Assembly: GCA_900765095.1 (NCBI GenBank)
Contig: CAAFRB010000011.1
Coordinates: forward strand, 1 to 36,890
From: Clostridia bacterium
Lineage (GTDB): Bacteria > Bacillota > Clostridia > TANB77 > UBA1234
Direction of reading: 5' to 3'
DNA: 36,890 nt
The number at the start of each line of letters is the position of its first letter. Within the stretch, counting starts at the first letter, position 1. Below are positions 1 through 8,326 of the stretch, piece by piece. The position numbers were made by a program, and so were the translations under genes. The notes beneath the pieces were generated by a model. The model was not told the origin of the DNA. It saw only the letters and a program-made list of their open reading frames with translations, and ran no database searches.

Positions 1-369
1 AAGAGCGTTGCTTTCATGTATCAAAGTCGGTATCTTTAGCTTTAAAGCAGCAATCATGGCAGGAGCTGTAACGTATCCACCAGTGCCAATTACTAAATCA
101 ATTTTCTCGCTTTTTATTATTTGCTTTACTTCTGTTATTCCTTTTATAAGCTCAATTCCTGCTTGTATTTTGGCTTGTATTCCACTTGTTAAACCTTTTG
201 CATGGATATATCTTAATTCAAACCCTGCTTTGGGTACTAAATCTACTTCCATACCATTTTTGGTGCCAACAAATATAATATTGTTTCCCTTTTCTCTTAA
301 TTTATTTGCAATTGAGAGCCCTGGAGTTATATGTCCCCCTGTCCCTCCTGCCGCAACAAGAACGTTCAT
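1..369 (-). CDS. murG: MurG N-terminal part (cut by window edge)
   Basis: UDP-N-acetylglucosamine--N-acetylmuramyl-(pentapeptide) pyrophosphoryl-undecaprenol GlcNAc transferase. It converts lipid I to lipid II on the inner face of the membrane in peptidoglycan synthesis. Only the first 123 codons lie in the window. They start MNVLVAAGGTGGHITPG, the glycine-rich acceptor loop typical of MurG, and continue with VGTKNGMEVDLVPKAGFE, GTGGYVTAPAMIAA and HESNAL at the edge (the family usually has HEQNA). The start is the ATG at 369, preceded by a GAGGT ribosome site. It lies about 70 bp downstream of topA on the same strand, so it may be read through from glyA-topA. I saw no convincing separate promoter in the gap. 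Confidence 0.93.
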   Translation of the reverse strand, partial: MNVLVAAGGTGGHITPGLSIANKLREKGNNIIFVGTKNGMEVDLVPKAGFELRYIHAKGLTSGIQAKIQAGIELIKGITEVKQIIKSEKIDLVIGTGGYVTAPAMIAALKLKIPTLIHESNAL

Positions 370-439
370 TACAACCTCACCTCATAGTTACAGTATATGT
401 TTTTGATTTAACTTCTGTGTTTGTTTCTACTTTCAGTAT

Positions 440-2545
440 TTAAGCGTTTTTATCTGCTTTTTTTGATGTGCTCTTCTTAGAAGTTTTTGTTGTTTTGGTA
501 GCTACCTTTTTTACTGTTTTAGTTTTTTTAACAGTTCTTGTCTTTTTAGCAGTTTCCCCAACTGCTTTTAATTCTGCCGGCTTTATTACTCCGTTTTTGT
601 CTGGACCATTCCATGCGATAAAGTCGCAAGCGTTCCCTGTTCCGTTGTTTTTTTCGCAAATGTAATATTTCTTTCCACGTTTGCTTTTCCTTACTAAAAT
701 ATCTCCTCCACATTTTGGACATTTTATATCTAGCTTTTCAACTATAGGTTTTATATTTCTACATTCAGGAAATCCAGGGCATGCCATGAATTTTCCGTAT
801 CTACCAACTTTTATAACCATCATTCTTCCACACTTCTCGCATGGAATATTTGTTTCTTCATCTTTAATTACGACTTTGTCCATTTCTTTTTCAACTACTG
901 CTAAGTTTTCAGAAAATGGTCCATAAAAATCCGCAATTACTTTCTTCCAATCTTTTTGTCCTTCGGCTATTTCATCAAGTTTTTCTTCCATTTGTGCTGT
1001 AAATTCTAAATCTACAATGTCTTTGAAATAGTCTTCCATTATTTTATTTACAATTCTGCCAAGCTCAGTTGGATGAAGAACTTTCTTTTCTTTTTCTATA
1101 TATCTTCTGTCTAATATTGTCGTTATTGTAGGTGCATAGGTACTTGGACGTCCTATTTTCTTTTCTTCCAAAGCCTTTACTAGACTTGCTTCTGTATATC
1201 TTGCTGGTGGTTCTGTAAAGTGTTGCGATGGAACTAATTCATTTAATTTTAATTTTTGACCAACTTCTAATTCTGGAAGAATTATATCTTTTTCTTCTAA
1301 TTCATCATCATTTCCCTCTACGTATAATGTCATAAATCCAGAAAATCTTATTTTTGAGCCATTAGATTTAAAAATATATTTTCCTGCTTTTATATCAACT
1401 TGCATTGTGTCATATACAGCTGATGACATCTGAGAAGCCAATAATCTATCGTATATAAGTTTGTATAATTTGTATTGATCACTTGTATATTTTTCTTTTA
1501 CTTCAGCTGGTGTTAAGTCTAAATGAGTTGGACGAATTGCCTCATGCGCATCTTGTGCACCTTTTTTGGTTTTGTAGTATCTATTTTCATAGTAAGCTTC
1601 GCCATACAATTTAAGTATCTGCTCTTTTGCCATTTCACGTGCTTCATCAGATATTCTTGTTGAGTCTGTTCTCATGTATGTTATTAATCCACTTTCATAC
1701 AAGCCTTGTGCTATTGACATTGTTCTTTTGATTGCAAATCCTAATTTTCTAGAAGCTTCTTGTTGTAATGTACTTGTTGTAAAAGGCGGTGCAGGATTTC
1801 TTCTTTTCTCTCCTGTTTTTATTGAATCAACTATGAATTCTGCCCCTTCTAATGCTTCTAGTATTTTATCCATTTCTTCTTTTGACTTTATGTCAATTTT
1901 TTCTTTTGCTCCATAAAATCTTGAATTGAAATTCTTTTTTGATTTGCTTTCTTTAAGATTTGCATCTAGCGTCCAGTACTCTTCTGGAATAAATTTTTCA
2001 ATCTCTTCTTCTCTATCCACAATCATCCTGACAGCCACTGATTGAACACGACCTGCAGATAAACCTCTTTTTACTTTTTTCCAAAGTAATGGGCTTATTT
2101 TATATCCTACAAATCTATCTAATACTCTTCTTGCTTGTTGTGCATCTATTAAATTTTTATCTAATTTTCTTGGAAATTTTATTGCATCTTTTATTCCTTT
2201 ATTTGTTATCTCATTAAATGCAATTCTGCAATCTGAATTTCCATCTATACCTAATATATATGCTAAATGCCAAGCTATTGCTTCTCCCTCTCGATCAGGG
2301 TCAGTTGCGAGGTATACTTTTTTTACGTCTTTTGATTCTGCCTTTAGCTTCTTTATTAAATTTGCTTTTCCTCTTATATTTATATACTTAGGTTCAAAAT
2401 TATTTTCAACGTCAACACCAATCTGGGATTTTGGAAGATCTCTTATATGTCCCATTGATGCTTCAATCTTGTATTTGCTTCCTAAAATTCTTTTGATAGT
2501 AGTCGCCTTTGCAGGTGACTCGACTATAACTAAATATTCAGCCAT
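440..2545 (-). CDS. topA: DNA topoisomerase I (type IA)
   Basis: Relaxes negatively supercoiled DNA by cutting and passing one strand. The 701-residue protein is complete. The Toprim domain starts at LVIVESPAKATTIKRILG (residues 5-22), with the acidic metal site at TDPDREGEAIAWH (81-93). The catalytic tyrosine is Tyr290 in SGLITYMRTDSTRIS. Two C-terminal four-cysteine zinc modules are visible (C569/C572/C589/C595 and C609/C612/C630/C640); the second has a long insert before its last cysteine. A Lys/Thr-rich tail (about 667-700) with repeated TVKK and TKK units probably binds DNA non-specifically. It starts 18 bp after glyA and is almost certainly co-transcribed with it. Confidence 0.97.
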   Translation of the reverse strand: MAEYLVIVESPAKATTIKRILGSKYKIEASMGHIRDLPKSQIGVDVENNFEPKYINIRGKANLIKKLKAESKDVKKVYLATDPDREGEAIAWHLAYILGIDGNSDCRIAFNEITNKGIKDAIKFPRKLDKNLIDAQQARRVLDRFVGYKISPLLWKKVKRGLSAGRVQSVAVRMIVDREEEIEKFIPEEYWTLDANLKESKSKKNFNSRFYGAKEKIDIKSKEEMDKILEALEGAEFIVDSIKTGEKRRNPAPPFTTSTLQQEASRKLGFAIKRTMSIAQGLYESGLITYMRTDSTRISDEAREMAKEQILKLYGEAYYENRYYKTKKGAQDAHEAIRPTHLDLTPAEVKEKYTSDQYKLYKLIYDRLLASQMSSAVYDTMQVDIKAGKYIFKSNGSKIRFSGFMTLYVEGNDDELEEKDIILPELEVGQKLKLNELVPSQHFTEPPARYTEASLVKALEEKKIGRPSTYAPTITTILDRRYIEKEKKVLHPTELGRIVNKIMEDYFKDIVDLEFTAQMEEKLDEIAEGQKDWKKVIADFYGPFSENLAVVEKEMDKVVIKDEETNIPCEKCGRMMVIKVGRYGKFMACPGFPECRNIKPIVEKLDIKCPKCGGDILVRKSKRGKKYYICEKNNGTGNACDFIAWNGPDKNGVIKPAELKAVGETAKKTRTVKKTKTVKKVATKTTKTSKKSTSKKADKNA

Positions 2546-2563
2546 TATTATCTCCTTTTTATA

Positions 2564-3787
2564 TTAATAAAGTGGAAATCTTGAAGTCAATTCCAAGACC
2601 TCTTTTGCTATTTGCTCTTCATCTTTGCCACTTAATGTCATATCTATAAGTTTAGCAATTGTTTTCATTTCTTCTTCCTTCATTCCTCTTGTTGTCATTG
2701 CTGGTGTTCCAATACGTATTCCGCTTGTTATATTTGGCTTTTGAGTATCATAAGGTATTGCATTTTTGTTTACTGTTATTCCAACTTTATCTAATAAAGC
2801 TTCCGCTTCTTTTCCAGTGATATTTTTATTTGTCAAGTCTACTAGCATTAAGTGATTGTCTGTTCCACCTGAAACTAGGTTATATCCCATATTCATCAAT
2901 TCTTCAGCCAACACTTTTGCATTCTTAATTATTTGTTTTTGATATTCTTTAAATTCATCCGTTAAAGCCTCTTTAAATGCAACAGCTTTGCCTGCAATAA
3001 TATGCATTAAAGGACCGCCTTGTATTCCCGGGAATAATGATTTATCTAATGCTTTTGCGTATTTTTCTTTGCACAATATCATTCCACCACGTGGTCCACG
3101 TAGTGTTTTATGAGTTGTAGTTGTAACAAAATCTGCATAAGGCACTGGATTTGGATGAAGTCCAGCAGCAACTAAACCTGCAATATGAGCCATATCAACC
3201 ATTAGATAAGCACCTACCATATCTGCTATTTTTCTAAATCTCTCAAAATCTATTATTCTTGGATATGCACTTGCGCCAGCTACTATTATTTTAGGCTTAC
3301 ACTCTAGTGCAATTTTTTCTAATTCTTCATAATCAATATATCCATTTTTATCTACCCCATAAGGTACAATGTTATAAATTTTTCCAGAAAAGTTTACTGG
3401 GCTTCCATGTGTCAAATGTCCACCATGAGCTAAGTTCATTCCTAATATAGTATCACCTGGATTTAATACTGTAAAATATACTGTCATATTTGCCTGCGCA
3501 CCTGAGTGTGGTTGTACATTTGCATGTTCTGCTCCAAAAAGCTTTTTGGCGCGTTCTCTCGCCAAGTTTTCTGCTATATCAACGTTCTCGCATCCACCAT
3601 AGTATCTTTTTCCAGGATATCCTTCTGCATATTTATTTGTAAAAACACTTCCCATAGCTTCCATTACTGCTTTACTTGCAAAGTTTTCTGAAGCGATTAA
3701 TTCTATTTTTTCGTTTTGTCTTTTTTCTTCCTTCTTTATTGCTTCATATATTTCTCTGTCTACAACTTCTAATTTATCATTTATCAT
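2564..3787 (-). CDS. glyA: Serine hydroxymethyltransferase
   Basis: PLP enzyme that interconverts serine and glycine while loading tetrahydrofolate with a one-carbon unit; cytosolic. The 407-residue length is normal. The PLP lysine is Lys227 in VTTTTHKTLRGPRGG. Other family signatures are NKYAEGYPGKRYYGG (51-65), VQPHSGAQAN (91-100) and VDMAHIAGLVAAG (197-209). It is the first gene of a glyA-topA unit and has its own promoter at 3811-3839. The ATG start is preceded by GGAGGTGCTAAT. No riboswitch is evident in the short leader. Confidence 0.98.
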   Translation of the reverse strand: MINDKLEVVDREIYEAIKKEEKRQNEKIELIASENFASKAVMEAMGSVFTNKYAEGYPGKRYYGGCENVDIAENLARERAKKLFGAEHANVQPHSGAQANMTVYFTVLNPGDTILGMNLAHGGHLTHGSPVNFSGKIYNIVPYGVDKNGYIDYEELEKIALECKPKIIVAGASAYPRIIDFERFRKIADMVGAYLMVDMAHIAGLVAAGLHPNPVPYADFVTTTTHKTLRGPRGGMILCKEKYAKALDKSLFPGIQGGPLMHIIAGKAVAFKEALTDEFKEYQKQIIKNAKVLAEELMNMGYNLVSGGTDNHLMLVDLTNKNITGKEAEALLDKVGITVNKNAIPYDTQKPNITSGIRIGTPAMTTRGMKEEEMKTIAKLIDMTLSGKDEEQIAKEVLELTSRFPLY

Positions 3788-3810
3788 ATTAGCACCTCCA
3801 TCTCTTAAGT

Positions 3811-3839
3811 ATTATACCCATATTGGATACATTATGCAA
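3811..3839 (-). promoter_or_regulatory. Sigma-A promoter of glyA-topA
   Basis: On the minus strand TTGCAT (3834-3839) and TATAAT (3811-3816) are separated by exactly 17 bp, just upstream of the glyA ribosome site. The spacing and -10 are consensus. The leader is only about 20 nt long. Confidence 0.8.
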
Positions 3840-3860
3840 GAATTGTTTTTCTACAAAGTT

Positions 3861-3889
3861 ATAGTGCCCGCATATTTTGCGAGCACTAT
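3861..3889 (-). terminator. Hairpin after the 95-aa gene, weak U-tract
   Basis: Eleven-base arms with one mismatch (ATAGTGCCCGC / GCGAGCACTAT) around a 7-nt loop, beginning 5 bp after the stop of the upstream minus-strand gene. Its position suggests a transcription terminator. The sequence that follows on the minus strand (AACTTTGTAG) has few T residues, so termination may be inefficient or need a factor. Confidence 0.5.
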
Positions 3890-3894
3890 GGTTC

Positions 3895-4182
3895 TTAGGA
3901 AAGTATATCTAGAATTACATCTTCTAAATGAACTGGTAGAACAACATTTTCTTTAAGTATATGACCAATTTCATTGATTTTTTTGACATCATTTGTAACA
4001 TTATTAATACTACTGGATTCAACTGTTTCATTTTCTATTTTTTCAATTTCTATGCCGTAGGCAATCATGTTTCTTTTGAGTTCATCATAAAACATCTCTT
4101 GCTCTAAAATATAATACTTAAGTTTCATAATTCTACTATCAGTTACTTCTAAGTCTTCTCCCCCGATGTAGAATCTAGCCAA
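3895..4182 (-). CDS. Small conserved clostridial protein, DUF6514-like
   Basis: A 95-residue acidic protein of unknown function. It has no signal peptide, membrane segment or cysteine. Its layout is an N-terminal half with YYILEQ and YGIEIEKIE, and a C-terminal helix ending VLPVHLEDVILDILS. This pattern resembles the small clostridial proteins grouped as DUF6514; that assignment is from memory and should be tested by a profile search. The start is a TTG at 4182, chosen because a GGGGG ribosome site lies 8 nt upstream; the nearby ATG at 4187 is in another frame. It has its own promoter (4218-4247) and a following hairpin, so it looks monocistronic. Confidence 0.7.
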   Translation of the reverse strand: MARFYIGGEDLEVTDSRIMKLKYYILEQEMFYDELKRNMIAYGIEIEKIENETVESSSINNVTNDVKKINEIGHILKENVVLPVHLEDVILDILS

Positions 4183-4217
4183 CGCATTTACCCCCTTTTT
4201 CTTTTGTGATACTTACA

Positions 4218-4247
4218 ATTATATGTTTTTATGTTCCGTATATTCAA
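4218..4247 (-). promoter_or_regulatory. Promoter of the 95-aa gene
   Basis: On the minus strand TTGAAT (4242-4247) and a perfect TATAAT (4218-4223) are separated by 18 bp, about 35 bp upstream of the TTG start. Confidence 0.6.
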
Positions 4248-4310
4248 GGAAAACGCATCGCAAATTTTGACATATATCGTCATCTTATCTATTAAACATC
4301 ACTCTACACT

Positions 4311-5108
4311 CTATTCCCCTATTTTCTTTCTTATGAAATATGTTACAAAAAATATCAAACTTGCAACTATAACTATCGTAGGACCAGTTGCGATTCTTTC
4401 AAAATATGAAATAATTAGTCCTGCTATTCCTGAAAAAAGAGCAAATACTATCGCATACAAATGGTATTCCTTCATGTTTTTTGCTATATTTCTGCTAGCG
4501 GCCGCAGGCAATATTAGTAGTGAATTTATTATAAGTATTCCAACCCATCTTATTGAAATCATTACTATAAGTGCAACTAGTACAATAAATATATTTTCAA
4601 CCAATTTTACGTTGACATTTTTACTCTTTGCAAGTGATGTATTTAAGCTTATTGAAAACATTTTGTTAAAGAACAAAAGCCAAAATACTATTACCACTAA
4701 AGCAATTACTATTAAAGCGATTATCTCGCTAGGAACTATATTTAAGATATCTCCTATTAAGTAATTAGAAAATTTTGAAAAGTTACCATTTTGGGACAAT
4801 ATTACTAATCCAATCGCAAGTGCTGTCGAAGAAAATACACTTATAATGGTATCTCTTGATGTTATTTTTAAATCTTTAATTTTATTTAATAATAGTGCAA
4901 AGATTATACCAAATATGGTCATTGCAATGGTTGGATTAGTAACTCCTAATATTGCTCCTATTGCGATTCCAGTAAGTGCACTATGCCCCAATGCATCTGA
5001 GAAAAAAGCCATTTTATTATTTACTATTACTGTTCCTATAATTCCAAACAAAGGCGTTATAATTAAAATTGCATATAACGCATTTCTCATAAATTCATAC
5101 TGTAACAT
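4311..5108 (-). CDS. znuB: Zinc/manganese ABC transporter permease (ZnuB/MntB type)
   Basis: Membrane channel subunit of a cluster C-type metal importer. The 265-residue protein is highly hydrophobic, with about seven to eight membrane segments. Family features include SDALGHSALTGIAIGAILG near residues 37-55 and WVGILIINSLLILPAAASRN in the C-terminal half. The protein ends in a basic FIRKKIGE. Its ATG directly follows the znuC stop with no intervening base, so the genes are translationally coupled. The family is clear. Zinc rather than manganese is inferred from the His-rich loop of the partner binding protein. Confidence 0.9.
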   Translation of the reverse strand: MLQYEFMRNALYAILIITPLFGIIGTVIVNNKMAFFSDALGHSALTGIAIGAILGVTNPTIAMTIFGIIFALLLNKIKDLKITSRDTIISVFSSTALAIGLVILSQNGNFSKFSNYLIGDILNIVPSEIIALIVIALVVIVFWLLFFNKMFSISLNTSLAKSKNVNVKLVENIFIVLVALIVMISIRWVGILIINSLLILPAAASRNIAKNMKEYHLYAIVFALFSGIAGLIISYFERIATGPTIVIVASLIFFVTYFIRKKIGE

Positions 5109-5828
5109 TTAAACCTCTCCAAATCTTTTTATAAATTCTTCAGACTTCATAACCTCATCTACTTTTCCTTTTGCTATGATTGTTTTGTCTAACAAGATTA
5201 CTTTATCAGCATATTTTTTTACGTATTCAAAATCGTGAGATACTAATATAATAGCCAAGTCAAAATTTTCTTTTAGATAATTAATCTTTTGATAGAATTG
5301 TTCTTTACCATTTTTGTCTATTCCAGATACTGGCTCATCTAATATAAGTAAATCAGGGTATGGCATAGTTGCTATGGCAAGCATAACTCTTTGAAGTTGC
5401 CCGCCAGACAAGGTGTTTATTCTATTATCAATTAATTCTTCTGCTCCAAATTCTTTTAAATGCTCTTTTATCTCATTATAAAGTTTTTTATTCTTTGGGA
5501 AAAATACTGGATAAGAACTTGTATAGCTCACTACTACATCATATACTGTCGCTGGTGAATTTTCTATATCTAACTTTTGTGGGACATAGCCGATTCTTAT
5601 TTTGTTTCCCGAGTTTTCTTTGTCTTTGAAAGTAATCGTTCCTGTGTGCTTAACTTCGCCCAAGATAGCCTTTAATAATGTTGATTTTCCAGCACCATTT
5701 TCACCAATTATGACTGTCATTTTACCACAATGTATATGAATATTCACATTCTTTAATACTTCTTTTTTCCCAAAAGAAACGTTGATGTTTCTTATTTTCG
5801 TACAACAATATCCGCACTTTTCGTTCAT
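5109..5828 (-). CDS. znuC: Zinc/manganese ABC transporter ATPase (ZnuC type)
   Basis: ATP-hydrolysing subunit of the metal importer, on the cytosolic face of the membrane. The 239-residue protein has Walker A GENGAGKST (42-50), Q-loop YVPQ (81-84), ABC signature LSGGQ (140-144), Walker B LLILDEP (160-166) and the switch histidine in LVSHDF. A Cys-rich N-terminus (C5, C8, C9) precedes the ABC core and could bind metal, which is inference. Its start codon shares one base with the znuA stop (TAATG), the usual sign of coupled translation. Confidence 0.93.
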   Translation of the reverse strand: MNEKCGYCCTKIRNINVSFGKKEVLKNVNIHIHCGKMTVIIGENGAGKSTLLKAILGEVKHTGTITFKDKENSGNKIRIGYVPQKLDIENSPATVYDVVVSYTSSYPVFFPKNKKLYNEIKEHLKEFGAEELIDNRINTLSGGQLQRVMLAIATMPYPDLLILDEPVSGIDKNGKEQFYQKINYLKENFDLAIILVSHDFEYVKKYADKVILLDKTIIAKGKVDEVMKSEEFIKRFGEV

Positions 5829-6766
5829 TACTTTAAAGCCTCCATTAACACTTCTAAATTTTTTCTCATTTTTTCTTCATAAGCATTTTTTTCAAATGTT
5901 CCACTAACAACTGGATCAAGTTCAAAAACTTTTACACCAGTTTCTGACGCAATTGTATTTGCTGCAGTTTTTAAATATTGTGGTTCAACAAATATAGCAT
6001 TAACATCTTCTGATTCCACTCTTTTTATTATATCAACTAGTTCTCCTGCACTTGGACTTGTTCCGGGTTCTCTCTCGATAACATCTACTACGTTAAGATT
6101 GAATTCTTTTGCAAAATAATAAAATGCTTCGTGAAATGTAATTATATTTCTTTTTTCAAGATTATCAAGTTTTGAGTGCATTTCTTTTTTTAATGTTTCT
6201 AATTTTTCAATATATACTTTTGCATTTTTTTCGTATATTCCAGCATTTTCAGGGTTAATGCTCTTTAACTGTTCACATATCTTTTCAATTTGTTCTATAT
6301 ACAAAGATATTGAAACCCAAATGTGAGCATTTACATCATGATCATGGTTATGTGTATGTTCTTCATCGTGTTCTAATTTCTCCGTAGCGTCTTCATCACC
6401 ACTCTCATGTTCATCTTCATCAATGAAAGCGTTTATTATCTTAAGTTCTGGATAATTTGAAATAGCTTTATCTAAGAAGCTCTCCATTCCACCACCGTTT
6501 ATTACAAATACGTCAGCCTTTTCTAGTGTTATCATGTCATTTACTGTAAGTTGATAATCATGTAAACATCCCACGTCTGGACTTGCGAGTGATTTCAATG
6601 TAACATTAGCAGCCCCATCTATTATGTTGCTAGTAGCAATGTACATTGGATAAAATGATGTCACTATATTTAAAGAATTGGTGTCATCTTCATTCACCCT
6701 TGTACAACCTGCCAAACTGATAATAACTATAAGCATTGTAAAAAAATACGTAACAATTCTTTTCAT
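5828..6766 (-). CDS. znuA: Zinc-binding lipoprotein of ABC importer (ZnuA type)
   Basis: Extracytoplasmic metal-binding subunit tethered to the membrane by lipid. The N-terminus MKRIVTYFFTMLIVIISLAGC is a lipoprotein signal with lipobox LAGC, Cys21 becoming residue 1. The fold matches cluster A-I binding proteins: TSFYPMYIATSNI, then a metal histidine in GCLHDYQL, an acidic His-rich loop (EHDEEHTHNHDHD) typical of zinc rather than manganese proteins, HIWVS, and FHEAFYYFA in the second half. It is the first gene of znuACB, with a GGAGGAGA ribosome site. I found no clear Zur box. A large hairpin lies just upstream (6790-6824). Confidence 0.93.
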   Translation of the reverse strand: MKRIVTYFFTMLIVIISLAGCTRVNEDDTNSLNIVTSFYPMYIATSNIIDGAANVTLKSLASPDVGCLHDYQLTVNDMITLEKADVFVINGGGMESFLDKAISNYPELKIINAFIDEDEHESGDEDATEKLEHDEEHTHNHDHDVNAHIWVSISLYIEQIEKICEQLKSINPENAGIYEKNAKVYIEKLETLKKEMHSKLDNLEKRNIITFHEAFYYFAKEFNLNVVDVIEREPGTSPSAGELVDIIKRVESEDVNAIFVEPQYLKTAANTIASETGVKVFELDPVVSGTFEKNAYEEKMRKNLEVLMEALK

Positions 6767-6789
6767 TATCTCCTCCTAATATAGCAAGT

Positions 6790-6824
6790 TTGCCTGTTGG
6801 CAAATAAAACTCTCCAACAGGCAA
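6790..6824 (-). terminator. Hairpin between rpe and znuA, possible terminator/attenuator
   Basis: A perfect 11-bp inverted repeat, TTGCCTGTTGG and CCAACAGGCAA, with a 13-nt loop. It starts 5 bp after the rpe stop and ends about 20 bp before the znuA ribosome site. Minus-strand sequence after it (ACTTGCTATATT) lacks a T-run, whereas the plus-strand side is T-rich. It may end rpe transcription or tune read-through into znuACB. Confidence 0.5.
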
Positions 6825-6828
6825 GCCT

Positions 6829-7461
6829 CTATTTTTTCATTTCTTCTATAACAAATTTTCTATCATTACTCTTGAAAATTGCTGTTCCAGAAACAATTAT
6901 ATTTGCACCAGCATCCTTCACTAACTGTACATTTTCTAAGTTGACGCCACCATCTACTTCTATATCCATATCTGGTTTTAAACTGCGTAATGTTTTAACC
7001 TTTTCTAAGCACGATAAAATCATTTTTTGACCACCAAAGCCAGGCTCAACTAGCATTACTAAGACCACATCAATTTTTTCAAAAATAGGCATTATATCCT
7101 CGATAGATGTGTCTGGTTTGATTGCCACTCCAGCTTTTATATCTCTTTCATGTAAGTAGTCAATTATCTTTTCTGCTGTTTCGACATTAACCGCTTCAAT
7201 ATGAAATGTGACAACATTTGATAATACAACATCATCAAGCCAATTTTGTGGTTCTTCCACCATTAAATGAGTATCGAGTGTTAAGCTTGTCGTTTCGTGT
7301 GTTCTTGTGAGCATTTCAAGTCCAGGAGTTTCATTATTAACAAATTCACCATCCATAATATCAATATGTATATAATCTGCTCCTGCTTTTTCCACATCTG
7401 ATACTTCGTTTTCAAGATTATCAAAATCCGCAGCAAGGATGGATGGGGCGATCTTTACCAT
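6829..7461 (-). CDS. rpe: Ribulose-phosphate 3-epimerase
   Basis: Interconverts ribulose 5-phosphate and xylulose 5-phosphate in the pentose phosphate pathway; a cytosolic metal-dependent TIM barrel. The 210-residue length is normal. Motifs are APSILAADF (5-13), HIDIMDGEFVNN with the catalytic/metal Asp, LDTHLMVEEP, MLVEPGFGGQK, and the phosphate-binding DGGVN with SGTAIF near the end. Its start overlaps the rsgA stop by 7 bp, and it is the last gene of the prpC-prkC-rsgA-rpe unit, an arrangement common in Firmicutes. Confidence 0.97.
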   Translation of the reverse strand: MVKIAPSILAADFDNLENEVSDVEKAGADYIHIDIMDGEFVNNETPGLEMLTRTHETTSLTLDTHLMVEEPQNWLDDVVLSNVVTFHIEAVNVETAEKIIDYLHERDIKAGVAIKPDTSIEDIMPIFEKIDVVLVMLVEPGFGGQKMILSCLEKVKTLRSLKPDMDIEVDGGVNLENVQLVKDAGANIIVSGTAIFKSNDRKFVIEEMKK

Positions 7462-8309
7462 TTTTTATCTCCTTTCAATTTTTCAAACAAAGCAACATAT
7501 CTTTCGTATCTTCCTTTATCGATTTTTCTTTTTGAAACAGCTTTCTTTACTCCACAATTTATTTCTTTTATGTGAGTACATGATCTATATTCACAGTCAG
7601 AAATATATGGTGCAAACTCTATGAAATATTTATCTAATTCCTTATAATTTATTCCTTCAACATCAAAAGAAGAGAAACCTGGAGTATCAGCAATATAGCT
7701 ATTTTCAGAAAAGTCAAATAATTCTACGTGCTTTGTTGTATGTTTTCCTTTCTGTGCTTTATCTGATGTTTCGCCTTCTTTTGAAACCTCTTCATTAAAT
7801 ATATTGTTCGTAAGAGCGGATTTCCCTACTCCTGAATTTCCACTAAACGCTGTTATTTTATTTCCTAATATTCTAGCAATTTTATCTATACCAATTCCAT
7901 CCTTTGCAGTAGTAGTTACTACTTGATATCCAATATTTTCATAGACTTCAATTATTTCACCATAATCAGCTTCTAAGTCAATCTTGTTTACACAAATAAT
8001 TGGTTCTACATTATTTTTTTCTGCCATAACAAGTTGCTTATCTAATAGCATTAAATCCGGTTTCGGATTCGTTGCAGCAACTACAACTATTAATTGGTCA
8101 ACATTAGCTATTGGAGGACGTATAAATGAATTTTTTCTTGGTAGTACTTTGTCTATTACGTTATTGTTATTAACTTCGACCATATCTCCAACTAAGATTG
8201 ACATCTTTTTATATTTGAGTAAGCCCTTCGCTGAACATTCAACTGTTCTCTTATCTTCTAGTTTAACTTTATATAAATTTGCTTGGACTCTTGTTACGAT
8301 ACCTTTCAT
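7455..8309 (-). CDS. rsgA: Ribosome small-subunit biogenesis GTPase RsgA
   Basis: Circularly permuted GTPase that checks late maturation of the 30S subunit. The 284-residue protein has an N-terminal OB domain (1-70). The G motifs follow in permuted order: G4 CVNKID, then G1 GNSGVGKSALTN, then G3 DTPGFSSFD. A zinc-binding knuckle is near the C-terminus (CEYRSCTHIKEINCG). It begins 17 bp after prkC and overlaps rpe. Co-transcription with the PrkC/PrpC pair fits the reported regulation of this GTPase by phosphorylation in Firmicutes; that is family knowledge, not visible here. Confidence 0.96.
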   Translation of the reverse strand: MKGIVTRVQANLYKVKLEDKRTVECSAKGLLKYKKMSILVGDMVEVNNNNVIDKVLPRKNSFIRPPIANVDQLIVVVAATNPKPDLMLLDKQLVMAEKNNVEPIICVNKIDLEADYGEIIEVYENIGYQVVTTTAKDGIGIDKIARILGNKITAFSGNSGVGKSALTNNIFNEEVSKEGETSDKAQKGKHTTKHVELFDFSENSYIADTPGFSSFDVEGINYKELDKYFIEFAPYISDCEYRSCTHIKEINCGVKKAVSKRKIDKGRYERYVALFEKLKGDKKW

Positions 8310-8326
8310 ATATACTCCTTTTAATA

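Noticed and set aside
4231..4764. 177-codon plus-strand open frame opposite znuB
   Set aside because: It is antisense to a complete permease with strong family motifs, has no ribosome site, and mirrors the codon bias of the membrane protein.
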